A stretch of 64,000 nucleotides of DNA, from assembly GCF_002127325.2 (NCBI RefSeq), contig NC_035433.2:87289350-87353349 (forward strand), given 5' to 3'. Source of the stretch: Helianthus annuus (lineage: Eukaryota; Streptophyta; Magnoliopsida; Asterales; Asteraceae). Position numbers and translations under genes: made by a program. Shown piece by piece: positions 1 through 12,252 of this stretch (positions are counted from its first letter, which is position 1; each line of letters starts with the position of its first letter). Under the pieces are notes generated by a model. That model was not told where the DNA came from and ran no database searches. It worked only from the letters and a program-made list of their open reading frames with translations.

Positions 1-2047
1 ACACTAAAGACGCCTTCTGAGATACGCAGCTTCTTAGGACTGGCTGGATATTATAGAAGATTCATTGAGAACTTCTCGAGAATAGCCACTCCTTTGACTA
101 CTCTGACCCACAAGAATGTCAAGTTTGACTAGGGTCCCAAGCAGCAAGAATCCTTCGAGATTCTAAAGCACAAGTTGAGCAATGCTCCAGTGCTAACTCT
201 ACCTAAGGGTATTGAAGACTTTGTAGTGTATTGTGATGCCTCGCACACCGGCATGGGCTATGTGCTGATGCAGAGAGGCAAAATGATTGCTTATGCATCA
301 CGACAATTAAATGTGCACGAAAGGAATTTCACCACCCACGACTTGGAGTTGGGTGCCGTTGTATTTGCACTTAAGTTATGGAGACACTACTTGTATGGCA
401 CGAAGTGTATTATATACACTGACCATAAAAGTCTTCAACATACATTCAACCAAAAGGATTTGAATATGAGACAAAGCCGCTGGATGGAAACACTGAATGA
501 TTATGATTGAGAGATTTGCTATCATCCCGGCAAAGCAAATGTGGTTGCAGATGCGCTGAGTCGCAAGGAAAAGGTTAAGCCGATTAGGATTAACCCCAAG
601 AGCATTGAGCTCAGGAATAGCTTAAATGAGAAGCTATTGGATGAGCAAAAGCAAGCCTTGTTAGAGGCCAATCTTCCCAGCGAAGGATTTGGTAGAACTG
701 TTGATCAGTTGTCACCCGAAAAAGATGGAATTCTTAGATTCAATGGTCGAATCTAGGTTCCAATCTTTGGAGTACTTGGAGATCTGATCCTCCAGGAAGC
801 GCATAATTCCAAATATTCTGTTCACCCTAGAGGTGACAAAATGTATTAAGAGTTAAAGAAGAACTATTGGTGGATGGGTATGAAGAAATCCATAGCCACC
901 TATGTAGCTAAGTGTCTGACGTGTTCAAAAGTAAAAGATGAACATCAAAAGCAATCAAGACTTCTACAACAGCTTGAAATTCCCACATGGAAGTGGGAAA
1001 TGGTAACTATGGATTTGATTACCAAGTTACCTAAGACCAAATGTGGCAATGACACGATATGGGCATTGTTGATAGGCTGCTGAAGTCGGCTCATTTCTTG
1101 CCCATAAAGGAGACGTATAGCTCCGACAAGTTGGCTAAGTTATATGTGGACGAGATAGTGTCCCTGCATGGTGTGCCAGTATCTATTTTATCTGATAGTG
1201 ATACTAGATATACTTCTCATTTCTGGAAAAGTTTCCAGCAATCCTTTGGCACAAGATTAAACTCAGTACGGCTTACCATCCCTAGACAGATGGACAGAGT
1301 GAGCGTACTATCCAAACATTGGAAGATATGCTGAGGGCATGTGTGATCGACTTGGGTGGTAGTTGGGATGACCATCCCCCCTTAATAGAATTCTCCTACA
1401 ATAATAGTTATCATACAAGCATCAAGGCTGCTCCTTTCGAGGCCTTGTATGGGAGAAAATGTCGAATGCCTGTTTGTTGGGCTGAAGTGGAGGAAGCCCA
1501 ACTAACTGGACCAGAGATTGTCCTGGAGACCACGGATAAGATTGTGCAAATCTGTGATCGTCTCAAAACTGACAGGGATAGGCAGAAAAGTTATGTTGAC
1601 AAGAGGCGTAACCCTCTTAAGTTCCAAGTAGGGGACAAAGTTTTGTTGAAGGTATCACCCTGGAAAGGTGTGATGCGCTTTGGAAAGAAGGGCAAGTTGA
1701 GCCCAAGGTATATAGGACCATTCGAGATAATCGAATGCGTTGGATTAGTAGCTTATAAGCAAAATCTTCCTGAGGAGCTTAGCGGAATTCACAATGTGTT
1801 CCACATCTATAAATCAAAGAAATGTCTAGCCGATGGGTCGCTAGCAATGTCACATCAAGATGTGCAGATTGATGAAAAACTGAGGTTTGTTGAGAAACCG
1901 ATTTCGATCGAGGATCGACAGGTTAAGAAGCTCCAAAGGAAATTTATACCTATTGTAAAGGTTAAATGGGATGCCCGTCCAGGCCCCGAATATACATGGG
2001 GGGTTGAGTCCACTATGCGACAAAAGTACCCCCATCTTTTTGAATAA
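1..2047 (+). pseudogene. Ty3/gypsy pol fragment: end of RT, RNase H, integrase, chromodomain-like tail
   Basis: This is the 3' half of a retrotransposon polyprotein that would reverse-transcribe and integrate element RNA. Translation gives the end of reverse transcriptase (SFLGLAGYYRRFI), RNase H ([17 protein letters not shown], then YTDHKSLQH), the HHCC zinc part of integrase (YWWMGMKKSIATYVAKCLTC), the integrase core (MVTMDLITKLP; ILSDSDTRYTSHFW) and a C-terminal chromodomain-like part ending HLFE before the stop at 2045-2047. It is dead: stops interrupt it near 130, 508, 754 and 847, and the frame shifts near 1065 and 1262. Domain order RT-RH-IN marks Ty3/gypsy; the C-terminal extension and the long LTR that follows fit the Tekay/Del chromovirus lineage. 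The start lies left of the window. Confidence 0.93.
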
Positions 2048-2066
2048 AATCTCAAGGTCGGGATTT

Positions 2067-2084
2067 CTTTTAAGGGGGTGAGGA
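2067..2084 (+). other. Polypurine tract of the first Ty3 element
   Basis: A purine-rich run (TTTTAAGGGGGTGAGGA) lies between the pol stop and the TG that opens the LTR. Its position is as expected for the plus-strand primer of an LTR retrotransposon. Confidence 0.8.
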
Positions 2085-4907
2085 TGTAATACCTCATAAA
2101 TTTGTGTCCAGTCATGTACTAACACGTGTCCATACTCTTATTTGTGCCAAAACATGGACGATAGAGAAGTATGAATGTGGAAGGACTAAAAGTGTCAACA
2201 TGAAAATTAATATGCCTCTGAGTCACCTTTGTGGACCGTATAGCCTTTAGGCTTACGGACCGCAAGCATGATAAATTTCAAGTTCTGATGATCGGTTACG
2301 GACCGTAAAGCCTTATGGCTTATGATCCGTAAGCAAGTTGAAGTCTGTGGGCGCAGTAAGTCCTTTCGGACCGCAAAGGGTTATCCCTTACGGTCCGTAA
2401 AGGGTCACTAGAGACAAAAATGGTTTGGAGCCCAAGCAAAAATGCATGTATGCCACATATTCAAAACTCTGAGCATCTAAGCTGGTCTTGACACGTTAGT
2501 TTACATGTGTAATGATCCTAAATGAGCTCCAACACCTGTCATGATCATGTTTAAGCCTCCACAACTATAAATAGGAATGAAGTTGCAACACTTTCACTTG
2601 TACCATTTCTTCAAATACTCCTCTCTCTCAATCTGGAAGTTCCTTATCCTAAAGGAGCATCCTACTGAGTTATAATCGTTCTCTTAGACCACTTGTAAGT
2701 GCTCCATCCGTGTTCTTTCAGTTTATAGGCTTTTATAAGCCGAAAGTCAAGCAAATTGACTTTTGCTTTGACTTTCGGTTTAGACCTTTATGGTCCAACC
2801 ATTGTTCAAATCGAGCATGGCTACGTGATCGTAATTAGGTAGGTGTTAATCCCTCAAAAGGGGACCTCCTGAAAATCACGTTAACTTGGTCAAATGGTGG
2901 GTCAAAGTTATATTAATTAAAAAGTCAAAGGGCAGTTTTTCGTAAACTTTTTACATTGATCTTATAAATGTTATAACCCATGTTTTTTTTACACTAAATC
3001 AGTTGGTAATTAATATTAGAACATGTATGAACATATTCAGCCCGTCATTTCCAGTTTTAATGTCAGTTCGCAACCGAAAGTCGAGCAGTTTGACTTCTTC
3101 TTTAACTTTCGATTCTGACCCGATTTAGCAAAGTTAGCTACTGAATTTAAGTTGTATTATGAGCATATTATAATTTAGGATAACCCTCTGAGGTTATACT
3201 ACTTGATCACAATCAAATTCTGAGTTTTTACAAGTTCTTGAATTATGCCTATTTATGACCAAATTGCCCTTTTTGCATAAAACTTAGTTTTAATCAATGA
3301 TGAACTTGCAAAACTAATTACCTACTGATATGTTACTATAATTAATATATTTTGTTATTATAAATCTGTTCATAACCTGAGTTTTGATACAAGATCATGA
3401 ATTATGTTATAATATGACCAAAACGCCCTTTTGGCGCATAGTATGGTTTTAAACCATAACTATCATACAAATCTATTACCTATTGATATTATAACATAGG
3501 TAAAGTGTTTTTACAGAATGTACTTGATCATAACTCAGATTTTATGCAAGTTCTCAAATTATGTCAATTAATGACTAAAATGCCCTTATGGTGCATATTT
3601 TGATTTTAAAACCTACAAGGTCATATAAGTTGATAACCTACTAAAGTTACAACTTATTTAAAGTATATTAGCATATAGAACTTGTTTATGACTCATACGA
3701 TTACCCGATATCGCTTATTTGCGTACGGTTGAGCTTATGTAACTAGTTTACGTAAGTTTACAGAAACGGGTCAATTCTTATCATTTTTATTTCAAACTCC
3801 AGAATGTATATTGTTTACCCATATTATACAAGTCTTTGTACTTGTTGGGTTTATACTACATTCTATTCTGGTCATCGCTTAATCAAGCGTATGGTATTGT
3901 TTTCATTAATTTAAGTTAACCGGTCTAAGTCTATGACTTGAATATGACCCTTTAACATTCTAATTGGTTATTATACCATTCATTCCAGACTAGGGCTTTC
4001 TGGTAGATTGCAACCAACCTTAGTTTATTAGTTAAACGACAGTGCTTTTTGTTTCTTGCATTGTAAGACATAATTAAGCTAGGTAAATACTCTTAACCTA
4101 TTTTCCTATACGGGCTTGGTATATGGTAAATTATTACCGCTTGGTCGGGTATGGGATCATATGTCGAATTGTGACTACAAAACTCCATGACCCGTTTTAA
4201 TTTGTTTTGTCTGATAACTTAAAAAAATGGGGTTAACGCGATCGTGTCCTGGATATCCTCGGCTCATTTAAGTTACTAATGGCTACGACTGAGCACGGGG
4301 TGTAGGCATACACCTGACAGATGCTAATGCTATTATAAAATGTTTTTCTTACCCATATTGGGGATACCCCTTTCTGGGTTAAAGTGGTGTGCCAGTTAAT
4401 CATGTTATTCAGTTTCTACACCGGACACCATGTGTATTGACAGGCATGTAAAATTGTATACATGATCATTTTGAATTGTCCCAAGTTATTTATGAAAATA
4501 CATGTGCCTTGTGCACTTAAAACATTTTTGAAATGTTTTCAAAATGAGTCGGTTATTTGTATTTACCAGTGTAAACTGACGTATCTTTAAAAGACTAAGT
4601 TACAGGTTGCAAGGATACGTAATAGGCTGGAAGTTGCATGGTAATGCTAGAAGAAGAATTTGCAACTCTTTTGCATAAAGCCTAGTAGTCAGTTATCTCA
4701 TTTTTGTACATTTTCAATCCGCCTGTGGATCTTTATTACAAGCAGTCTGTATTATTATTTGGAACACTCGGACGATTATGTTTGTAATAATATTTTAAAT
4801 CCAAGACTTCCGTTGTGCTATCTGTGTTTGTGTATCTTGGTACAATCTAGTCATGATATTCCCCATCCGGGCCCACCGGGTTGTTGTTGAAATATCGGGG
4901 TGTGACA
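2085..4907 (+). repeat. 3' LTR of the Ty3 element (2.8 kb)
   Basis: The LTR opens TGTAATACCTC directly after the polypurine tract and closes GGGGTGTGACA, the TG...CA pattern of Tekay-type LTRs. Length is 2823 bp. The right boundary is independently fixed because a LINE reading frame resumes at base 4908. The LTR holds three palindromes near its start (2232-2400), a strong stem-loop at 2741-2780 with a degenerate second copy near 3071-3111, and diverged repeats of about 158 bp at 3255-3730. The 5' LTR is outside the window, so age cannot be estimated here. Confidence 0.85.
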
Positions 4908-6520
4908 ATATATCAGAGGTATATTACACCATTGTGCCACCCATTCCCAAATCATATCATCTCCCTTAGTTAACGAATAGATGCTCAGCGGTTTCCGGTG
5001 CATCACTACAAATAGGGCACAATTCTGATGTCACGTTTATGTTCCTTCTAATCAATGCACATAAGGTTGGGATTCTATCTAAATATGCCCTCCAAACCAA
5101 TATTTCAACCTTCTTTGGCACCCAATTGTTACGTTTCAATACATATTGTGAAGAAGAGAATTGACACAATTGGATCCCATATTTTAAACTCTTAATCGAA
5201 AATTCACGCGACAGGTCCAACTTCCGAATCCATTGATCTCTTGTAGGAGACAGAACTGGTATCTCCACCAATTGTATTAGTCGAAGAAATTCTGCACTTT
5301 CTAAACCCGCTGAAAGTTCCCTTTCTCCAAGCCCAATTACATCTGAGCCAACTAGAATCCACCCGATCGGACACTGCTGCAAATTTATCTTGTTCTAAAT
5401 CAAAAAGTGTAGGGAATTCTGCAGCAATTGGCACATCCACAACCCAAATATCCAGCCAAAATCGTACACTGTTTACTTGCTTCCAAGGACCCGGTGCCGA
5501 AAGCTTTATAGGAATGAAATTCCAAACTCTATTATTATGATGTCACGCCCATATAACCTTTCTCCACATGCCCGTTTCATCTATTTTAAAACGCCGCCAC
5601 CATTTTGATAACATAGCTGAGTTCGTATCTCTTAAAGATCCAATGCCTAGCCCTCCACATTTAACTGGGGATATTATTTTCTGCCACGCTACTCAATTCA
5701 TCCTCGCTTTCTCATCAGACCCACCCCATAAAAACACCCTCCTTAAAAGATCCAACATATCAATAATGTTATCCGAGCCCAATATAACGAAAAATAATAT
5801 GTTGGAAGAGAGTTTAAAACTAATTTTATTAAGGTCAACTGTCCTCCGATTGATAATTGCTTTGCCTTCCAAACGGATAATCTACTTTTAACCGTGTCAA
5901 GAACCGGTTTCCAATTTTTACTAAGATTTATATTAGCGCCCACTTGTAACCCAAGATATTTAAACGGAAAAGTGCCCACCTTACAGTTAAATATTGCTGC
6001 CATATTCTCAGTTTCTCTCGCCCCAACGCCAATACCGAACAAGTTACATTTCGCCATGTTAACTTGTAGCCCGCACACTAAATAAAAACATCTTAATAGT
6101 CTTCTTAGGTTTTTTGCATTCAACATTGACCATTCCCCCACAAATACAACATCGTTCGCATACATAAGATGTGATAGAATTGGTCCAGAGCTACCACATC
6201 TCAAACCGCGAAACAAACCCACCGAGCACGCTTTCTTCATTATTCCGGATAACGCCTCCATTACCAAAACAAACAAGAATGGTGAGATGGGATCACCTTG
6301 CCTAATCTCCTGAGAACATGCAAACTCATGCGTTGGTGAGCCACTAACGAGAACCGTTGCCCTCGCCGAAGGTTGCCAAAGCTTTAATCCATCGTCTCCA
6401 CCAGGCCGGAAAATTCATTTGTTCTAAAATAGTTTCCAAGAATCCCCAATTAACAGAATCATATGCTTTGTTAATATCTATTTTGAACAACATACCCTTC
6501 CTTTCTATATAATAATACAA
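4908..6520 (-). pseudogene. L1-type LINE reverse transcriptase and zf-RVT relic
   Basis: Read on the minus strand, this is the second ORF of a non-LTR retrotransposon. It begins mid-domain with LFKIDINKAYDSVNW (palm start of RT, about 6510), then LSHLMYANDVVFVGEW, where the catalytic YADD box reads YAND, and then FPFKYLGLQVG. It ends in the zf-RVT region (PKKVEILVWRAYLDRIP; LCPICSDAPETAEHLF). Several stops and shifts break it. Past the stop at 4966 the next frame gives DDMIWEWVAQWCNIPLIY and then meets the LTR end at 4907, so the Ty3 element inserted into this LINE and the missing 3' part should lie beyond that element's 5' LTR. The 5' end near 6520 stops abruptly in AT-rich DNA, as in 5'-truncated LINEs. 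Confidence 0.9.
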
Positions 6521-6761
6521 TGGACAAAAATAGAGAAAACAAGTCAACATTACTATATTGGATTTTCTATAATATGGAAATTTAAAGAAAACTAAAGTAG
6601 TCTTCTATATTTAGAGGCTCGTATATTTTATTGTGAGTGTAAAAAAAAGCTCAAGCTTTGTAGATTAGTCATTTAAACGAGTTGAGTCCTATTCTAATAA
6701 AACTCGAGGCCAGTTTTTCTAAAATTTATAAAGCTTGAGCTAGATATTGATTTGTTTGGGC
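6521..6761. other. AT-rich spacer
   Basis: No coding frame or element ends are visible in this short stretch between the LINE truncation point and the next LTR-like sequence. Confidence 0.6.
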
Positions 6762-7322
6762 TGTTGGTTCCAAGTCCCACACTCACACTCTCACAACACA
6801 CACAATTTATGTGTGTATGTGAAATAATGAAAAGATGCTATTTCGATAATTAAAAGATGGGTACAATTTATTCATTTCATTGAGGATATATATATAGCCT
6901 TACAAAGACTACGCGGACGCAACTAATTAGCAAATATTATGGTACACTACTGACCATTTCTACCTAGAGACTCGGTACAAATATGACACATGCATTTACC
7001 CCACATGCAACTTCAACGTAAACTAGCATGGAAACTGGTCAAACCAAATACCAAGACTTTTCAAGTAGACTAATAAATAAACCAAAACATAAAACATAAA
7101 ACACATATGCTTATTCAAGTTTCAGCCATGCATTCATACGTGACCACTTGAACCTTATTATTTGATGCGACAACTCACCACCTAACCCGTGACCGTGAAC
7201 AAACCTGAGTAAACCCAACATGCTTAGTTTTGTTAAAAATCTTTCCAAATTTTAGTTCCTAATTAACTTAACTAAAAATTATCTATATCTTTTTAACTTT
7301 GGAAAACATCATCGTCCCAACA
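6762..7322 (-). repeat. Probable solo Copia-type LTR
   Basis: The stretch starts TGTTGG and ends CCAACA, a 6 bp terminal inverted repeat of the LTR type. On the minus strand it shows a TATA run (CTATATATATATCC) followed by an AT-rich transcribed-looking leader and an end reading GGGACTTGGAACCAACA. No primer site or coding sequence flanks it, so it would be a solo LTR of 561 bp. The flanking 5-mers (TGGGC and ATAGG) do not match, so there is no target-site duplication and the call stays moderate. Confidence 0.5.
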
Positions 7323-8286
7323 ATAGGGTCGTGAACATTGGGCGGCAATCATCCAAGAAATTCATCAAAAATTGTTCTGCAATCATCTTCTTCAACAGAT
7401 TCCAATACCATTAACTTTAACATCCAACAAATAGCAATTGATTTTGATCGATCCAATCGCCAAGATCAACTAGCGTACCTTAATTCGAACTCGTTAATTT
7501 GAATTTTAACTGGTCGATTATAGAGGTAAATTGATATGATATGTAAAGTGTATTAATAGAAACAAATAGGAAACTGAGAAGTGCAAATGAACAAATATAC
7601 TATTATTTGTTGATCCGTGATATGTGATTTCAGATACACACCATGCCTTTAAAATCTCAAGAGATCAAATGGAAGAAACTAGTCATTGATTTAACCTGAA
7701 CCCTGTTTAAGAAAAGCATATCTCCACATTCTTCACTGTATGAACGGAAACTGTTTCACAACAATTTTCCTCCAACGAACAACCACTGAAGCGAAAGTCG
7801 ATGTAAATCAGATGGGATTTTGGAGAAGGAACAATATTTGAAGAAGTTGTTGGAGTCGATGTTGGTTTTACAAATAAAAAAGATATAGGCTATGTTTTTT
7901 TAACAAAACTAGGTAGTTTTGGATGGTTTCGCATCTAAGCTTAGATGCGAAATAGCCACATATTCACTTTCTCCTTAGATTATCTATATAGTTATAAATT
8001 ATATAATTTACATTGTTAAACCTAGTTAACAAAATATTAACCGAAGAACTTAGTTAATAAACTTGCTTGATATAAAGCTAAAAACAAAACTTCATATAAA
8101 GGTAAACTAATTCGTGTTGAAATTTTTATCAGCGTTAACTGCAAAGATTGTTTCAGGCCTCACAACACCTTGAGCTGCCTTGTAGTTTAGATTGGAATCC
8201 CCATGTCTATGCCCAAATAATTAGGTATGTATAAACAACGTGGATGTTTCTTTGTATTTTTGTAACAAATGCTCGGTAGGCAAGGA
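7323..8286. other. Intergenic region downstream of the receptor kinase
   Basis: No gene is seen. The stretch includes a perfect 26 bp palindrome at 7927-7952 and the likely 3' untranslated region of the kinase close to 8286. Confidence 0.6.
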
Positions 8287-11200
8287 TTAAGTCCTAGGTG
8301 ATAGTTCTTGGGCGACGGTGCGCATTGAAGGTCTTGACTCTGGTGATACACGCGTGCAACCTAGAGCAACATTGAGTACACGTGCCACTTGTTCGGTCTC
8401 TTTGTCTGTCGGAGGCAAAAGCCTTTGGTCTAAGATATCTTTTAACAACAAAACTAGACTTTCTGGGGAGGTTGAGGACGATTGTAGAGACGTTAAAAGT
8501 TCCCCAGGATGTCTCCCCATCATAATCTCAAACGTTACGAATCCAAAGCTGTAAACGTCGCATTTCTCTGTAACCTTCATCGTGAGTGCAAGTTCTGAAA
8601 TAGAAGGTACAACCATATATAAGAGGCATTTCAATATGCAATTCGAAATATTAAGTTAACAACAAACTATGAATAAAAAGATTCTAAAAGTTAAAATACC
8701 TGGTGCCATGTAACCGTAGGATCCAGCAACGCTTGTCCAGTTACTCGAGTCCGGGTTCAACAGCTTGGCCGTCCCAAAATCTGACAAACGTGGAACCATC
8801 TCAGCCTCGAGTAAAACATTATTTATTGAGACGTCCCGATGAACAATAGGAGGATTGCAGTCATGATGCAAGTAAGCTAACGCGTGTGCAAGGTCTTGGA
8901 CAATGTTAACCCTCGTAGCCCAATCCAAATTCAATATTGCCTCTACTCCATAAAGTACATTTCCCAAACTACCCTTCTCCATATATTCATACACCAAATA
9001 CATCCTGCTTTCTTTGCAGCAGTAGCCGTACAGTTTGATAATATTCCGGTGACGAACTTCTGTTAGTGCTCGTATCTCGTTCTCGAAGCTCTGCTTGTTT
9101 TTCGACGGAACTTCATCGGTACTCGTCGTCTTCATCCGCTTCACCGCCACAATCTGTCCGGTAGGTAATGTCGCTTTGTACACACTTCCGAAGCTTCCTT
9201 TTCCAATGCAATACTTCTCGTCGAAGTTTTCAGTAGCATTCATGATATTAGCGAAGGTAATTGTATCAGTATCTGTTGTCTCTTCGTCGATATCTTTTGA
9301 TCTTTGTCGAGTAATTATACAGAAGATAGCAATCAGCGTTGCTATCAAAACGAAACTGAGAACCGGTACGAGAACTGAAATAATCAGTTTATTTTCTCTG
9401 GATTTCTTTGTTGTGCTTTTGATGTTGCACAGAGATATTCCTTTTTCGGATCCACACAGATTTGGATTTCCGGTAAAGGATGCTGCTGGTGCTTGTTTGA
9501 ATATACCGACGTTTGGGATTGGACCGGAGAAATTATTGTACGAGAGATCGATAAATTGTAAGCTAATCATGGATGTAGCTAGTGATTGAGGAATTTGACC
9601 TGAGAAGTTGTTGTGTGAGAGGTTGAGGTTCTGAAGTGTCTTAAGCTTTGACAGATCTTGAGGAATTCTTCCAGAGAATGAATTGCTGCTTAGATCTAAG
9701 AGGTAGTTTAATCCCAATAAGTTTCCGATTTGTGATGGTACTTCTCCTGAAAAATCATTGTTGCTCAAGTTTAAGCTTGTTAACCTTACACAATTTCCTA
9801 TTGTTGTTGGTATGCTTCCATTCAGATTGTTTGCGGATAGATCGAGATCTTGGAGACTTGTTAAGTTGCCTAAACTTTGAGGGATTTGTCCACTTAACAG
9901 ATTGTTGCCGAGATTGAGATTGAACAAATTGTTTAATTTCCCTAGTTCACTTGGGATTTTTCCAGAAAGTTGGTTCCATTCTAGTCGTAGAGCGCCTAAT
10001 CGTTGCAAATCTCCAAGCTCGGGGGGGATTTTTCCAAAGATTCTGTTCCTTTCCAATTGTAGATTGGTTAGGTTTTGCAAATTTCCAAAGTCAGGACTGA
10101 TTTCACCTGTAAATAGATTGTCACTGAGGTTGATGTATGTGAGATTAGGATGGACACCAAATACTTGTGAAATGTCCCCATAGAACTGGTTTCCATCTAG
10201 CCTGATTCGACGTAGGCTCGTGCAGTTCTTTATGCAATCTGGTAACAACCCTGTGAAGTTATTGCCATTCACGGTGAACAGCTCAAACCGAAAGCTACTG
10301 CACAAACCCGAAGGTAGTTCTCCAGAGAAACTATTGTTTGAAAAGCTAACAGTTGTTAAAAACGGATTGTTCTTGCCTAAGTCTGCAGGAATTATTCCAC
10401 TGAGATTATTGGAATGAAGCTTAATAGATTGAAGATTAACCAATTTTCCGATTGTAGAGGGTAGTGGACCTGAAATCTGGTTGTCAGAAAGATGCAATCT
10501 TAGAAGATTTTCCAAGTTTCCAATCTCCAAAGGAATGGAGCCAGTGAAACTATTATTGTAAAGAAAAAGAAGAGTGAGATCTGACAATAGACCAATCTCC
10601 CGTGGGATTGTTCCGGTGAAGAGATTATTTTGAACCTGCAAAGAGACCAATCTAGTCCAATTGGTGACCAATTCTGAAGAAATTTCACCAGAAAAGTTAT
10701 TTTCAGATAGACCAAGATCAGTAATCTGGGTCAGATTGGACAGAGACAATGGCAACTCGCCGGTAAATGAGTTTCCAGCAAGGGCCAAGAATGTGAGATT
10801 AGAACAGAATCCAAGCTCATAAGGAATTGAAGAATTGAGTTGATTCGAATGGAGATCTAGGTGCCGGAGATTTTTAAGCTGACCTATAGAAGAAGGGATT
10901 GTTCCTTCAAATAGATTTTCAAACTATTCAATGACTTCAAGATCGGGGAATAAACCTAAATCCTGCAAAATTGGACCGGAAAACTGGTTGGTTCCTAGTC
11001 TAAGCTCTTTTAATTTTGCAAGATTGTAAATTGATTTAGGTAATGAGCCATTCAAATGGTTTAATGACAAATCAAGAATAGTCAACTTCTTGCACTGGAG
11101 AATAAAATCAGGAAATGCATTTTCAAGTTCATTATAGTAAAGACCGAGAAAAGTCAACGCTGGCATAGATGAAAAGTCAGACCAGTTTGGATCAGTCAAG

Positions 11201-11739
11201 TAATTCCCTCCAAGATTCAAGTACAATACCTTTTGAAGATTACTTATTTGAACTGGGATAGCACCATTAAGATTATTATTATTAAGATCAAGATATCTTA
11301 ATTGTGTTAGCCTTCCAATCTCCGATGGGATTTCATCTTCAAAACGATTCGAGCTCAAATCCAAGTACACAATGCTCGAGAGGTTGCGAATGGCGGCTGG
11401 GATCACACCGCTAACTTCGTTATTGTTTAAGTCGAAATGGGTAAGATTTGGAAATGAAGAAAACTGAAAGTATGTTAATGTACCCGAAAGCGATGAATTT
11501 GGGAGGCTAATCTTGTAAACTACACCACCTTCATTGCACATAATACCGGTCCAGTTGCAGAGATTCTGAATGTTTCTTGAAGACCAAGAATTCAATGAAG
11601 ATGGTGATTGTGACAAGGTATTCTTCCATTTAATAAGTGCTTCAGATTGTGTTCTCGATGTTGATGTGGCCTTTAATGGCAACAAAGAAACAAATGTAAT
11701 ATAAAAGAGAAGACACAAGATGATTTTAAATGCTGCCAT
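8287..11739 (-). pseudogene. LRR receptor-like kinase of the MIK2 type, interrupted by one in-frame stop
   Basis: This would be a plasma-membrane receptor kinase sensing extracellular ligands. Exon 1 is 8700-11739 and exon 2 is 8287-8594; the 105 bp intron (8595-8699) has GT...AG ends and falls in the activation segment (GSYGYMAP / ELALTM). In order: signal peptide (residues 1-25), LRR N-cap (SEALIKWKNTL, CNWTGIMC), about 25 leucine-rich repeats, a transmembrane helix (about 790-815, LIISVLVPVLSFVLIATLIA) and a kinase with GKGSFGSVYKA, the VAVKRM lysine, HRDVSINN and DFG. The joined length is 1116 codons, usual for the family. Codon 272 is TAG (plus-strand CTA at 10924-10926); the frame is otherwise open on both sides. 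The product would be a 271-residue secreted LRR fragment, unless readthrough occurs or the stop is an allele or sequencing error. The subfamily name is inference from similarity to MDIS1-interacting kinase 2-like proteins. Confidence 0.9.
10924..10926 (-). other. Premature TAG in the receptor kinase
   Basis: In the minus-strand frame LEVIE is followed by TAG and then FENLFEGTIPSSIGQL in the same frame, a normal LRR continuation. It is a single-codon nonsense change with no frameshift. Confidence 0.85.
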
Positions 11740-11794
11740 GATTGTTTAAGAAGAAAATGATGGAAGTTTGAAGAGATTGGCAGCACATAAGGAT

Positions 11795-11802
11795 TATAAA
11801 TA
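11795..11802 (-). promoter_or_regulatory. TATA box of the receptor kinase
   Basis: On the minus strand TATTTATA (plus TATAAATA) lies about 55 bases upstream of the start codon at 11739. That leaves a short 5' untranslated region of roughly 25 bases if transcription starts 30 bases downstream. Confidence 0.55.
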
Positions 11803-12247
11803 GGTGTGGTTGGATTCATCAGAATTGGCAGCTTCCCTACAAGTGGATTCACTACAAGTTGCAAGTAGTGTGAAACCATTTTTTTTTTCTGGATTCAAAT
11901 TTCAAGGGATTGTTTACACACTGGAAGAGTCAAGAGTTGACTGTGGAAGATACAGAGAAGCTAGCAGGTTACTTATCATATTTTTAGGTCTTTTAATTAT
12001 TTTTATAGATATAAGTCAAGTTAATACTTTAAAAAACTTGTCATCTAATTAAATTTGATTTATTTATATTTGTTTCATTTAATACTTTAACATGGGAAAA
12101 TAATATAAACAAAGACTTGTAAATTTACCCAATCAAATCTACTTAGATTGTAAAAATAATATTCGTGTAGACTCATTGTTCACATATATATTTTCTTTAA
12201 TTTAATGGTGATAGAACTCTAGAAATATATATGAAGTAGGAACTAGA
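11803..12247. other. Upstream region of the receptor kinase, AT-rich
   Basis: No gene or element terminus is recognised between the kinase promoter and the target-site duplication of Copia A. Confidence 0.6.
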
Positions 12248-12252
12248 AAGAT

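Noticed and set aside
8318..10417. Plus-strand frames across the receptor kinase
   Set aside because: They are antisense shadows of the LRR and kinase codons with no recognisable domains.
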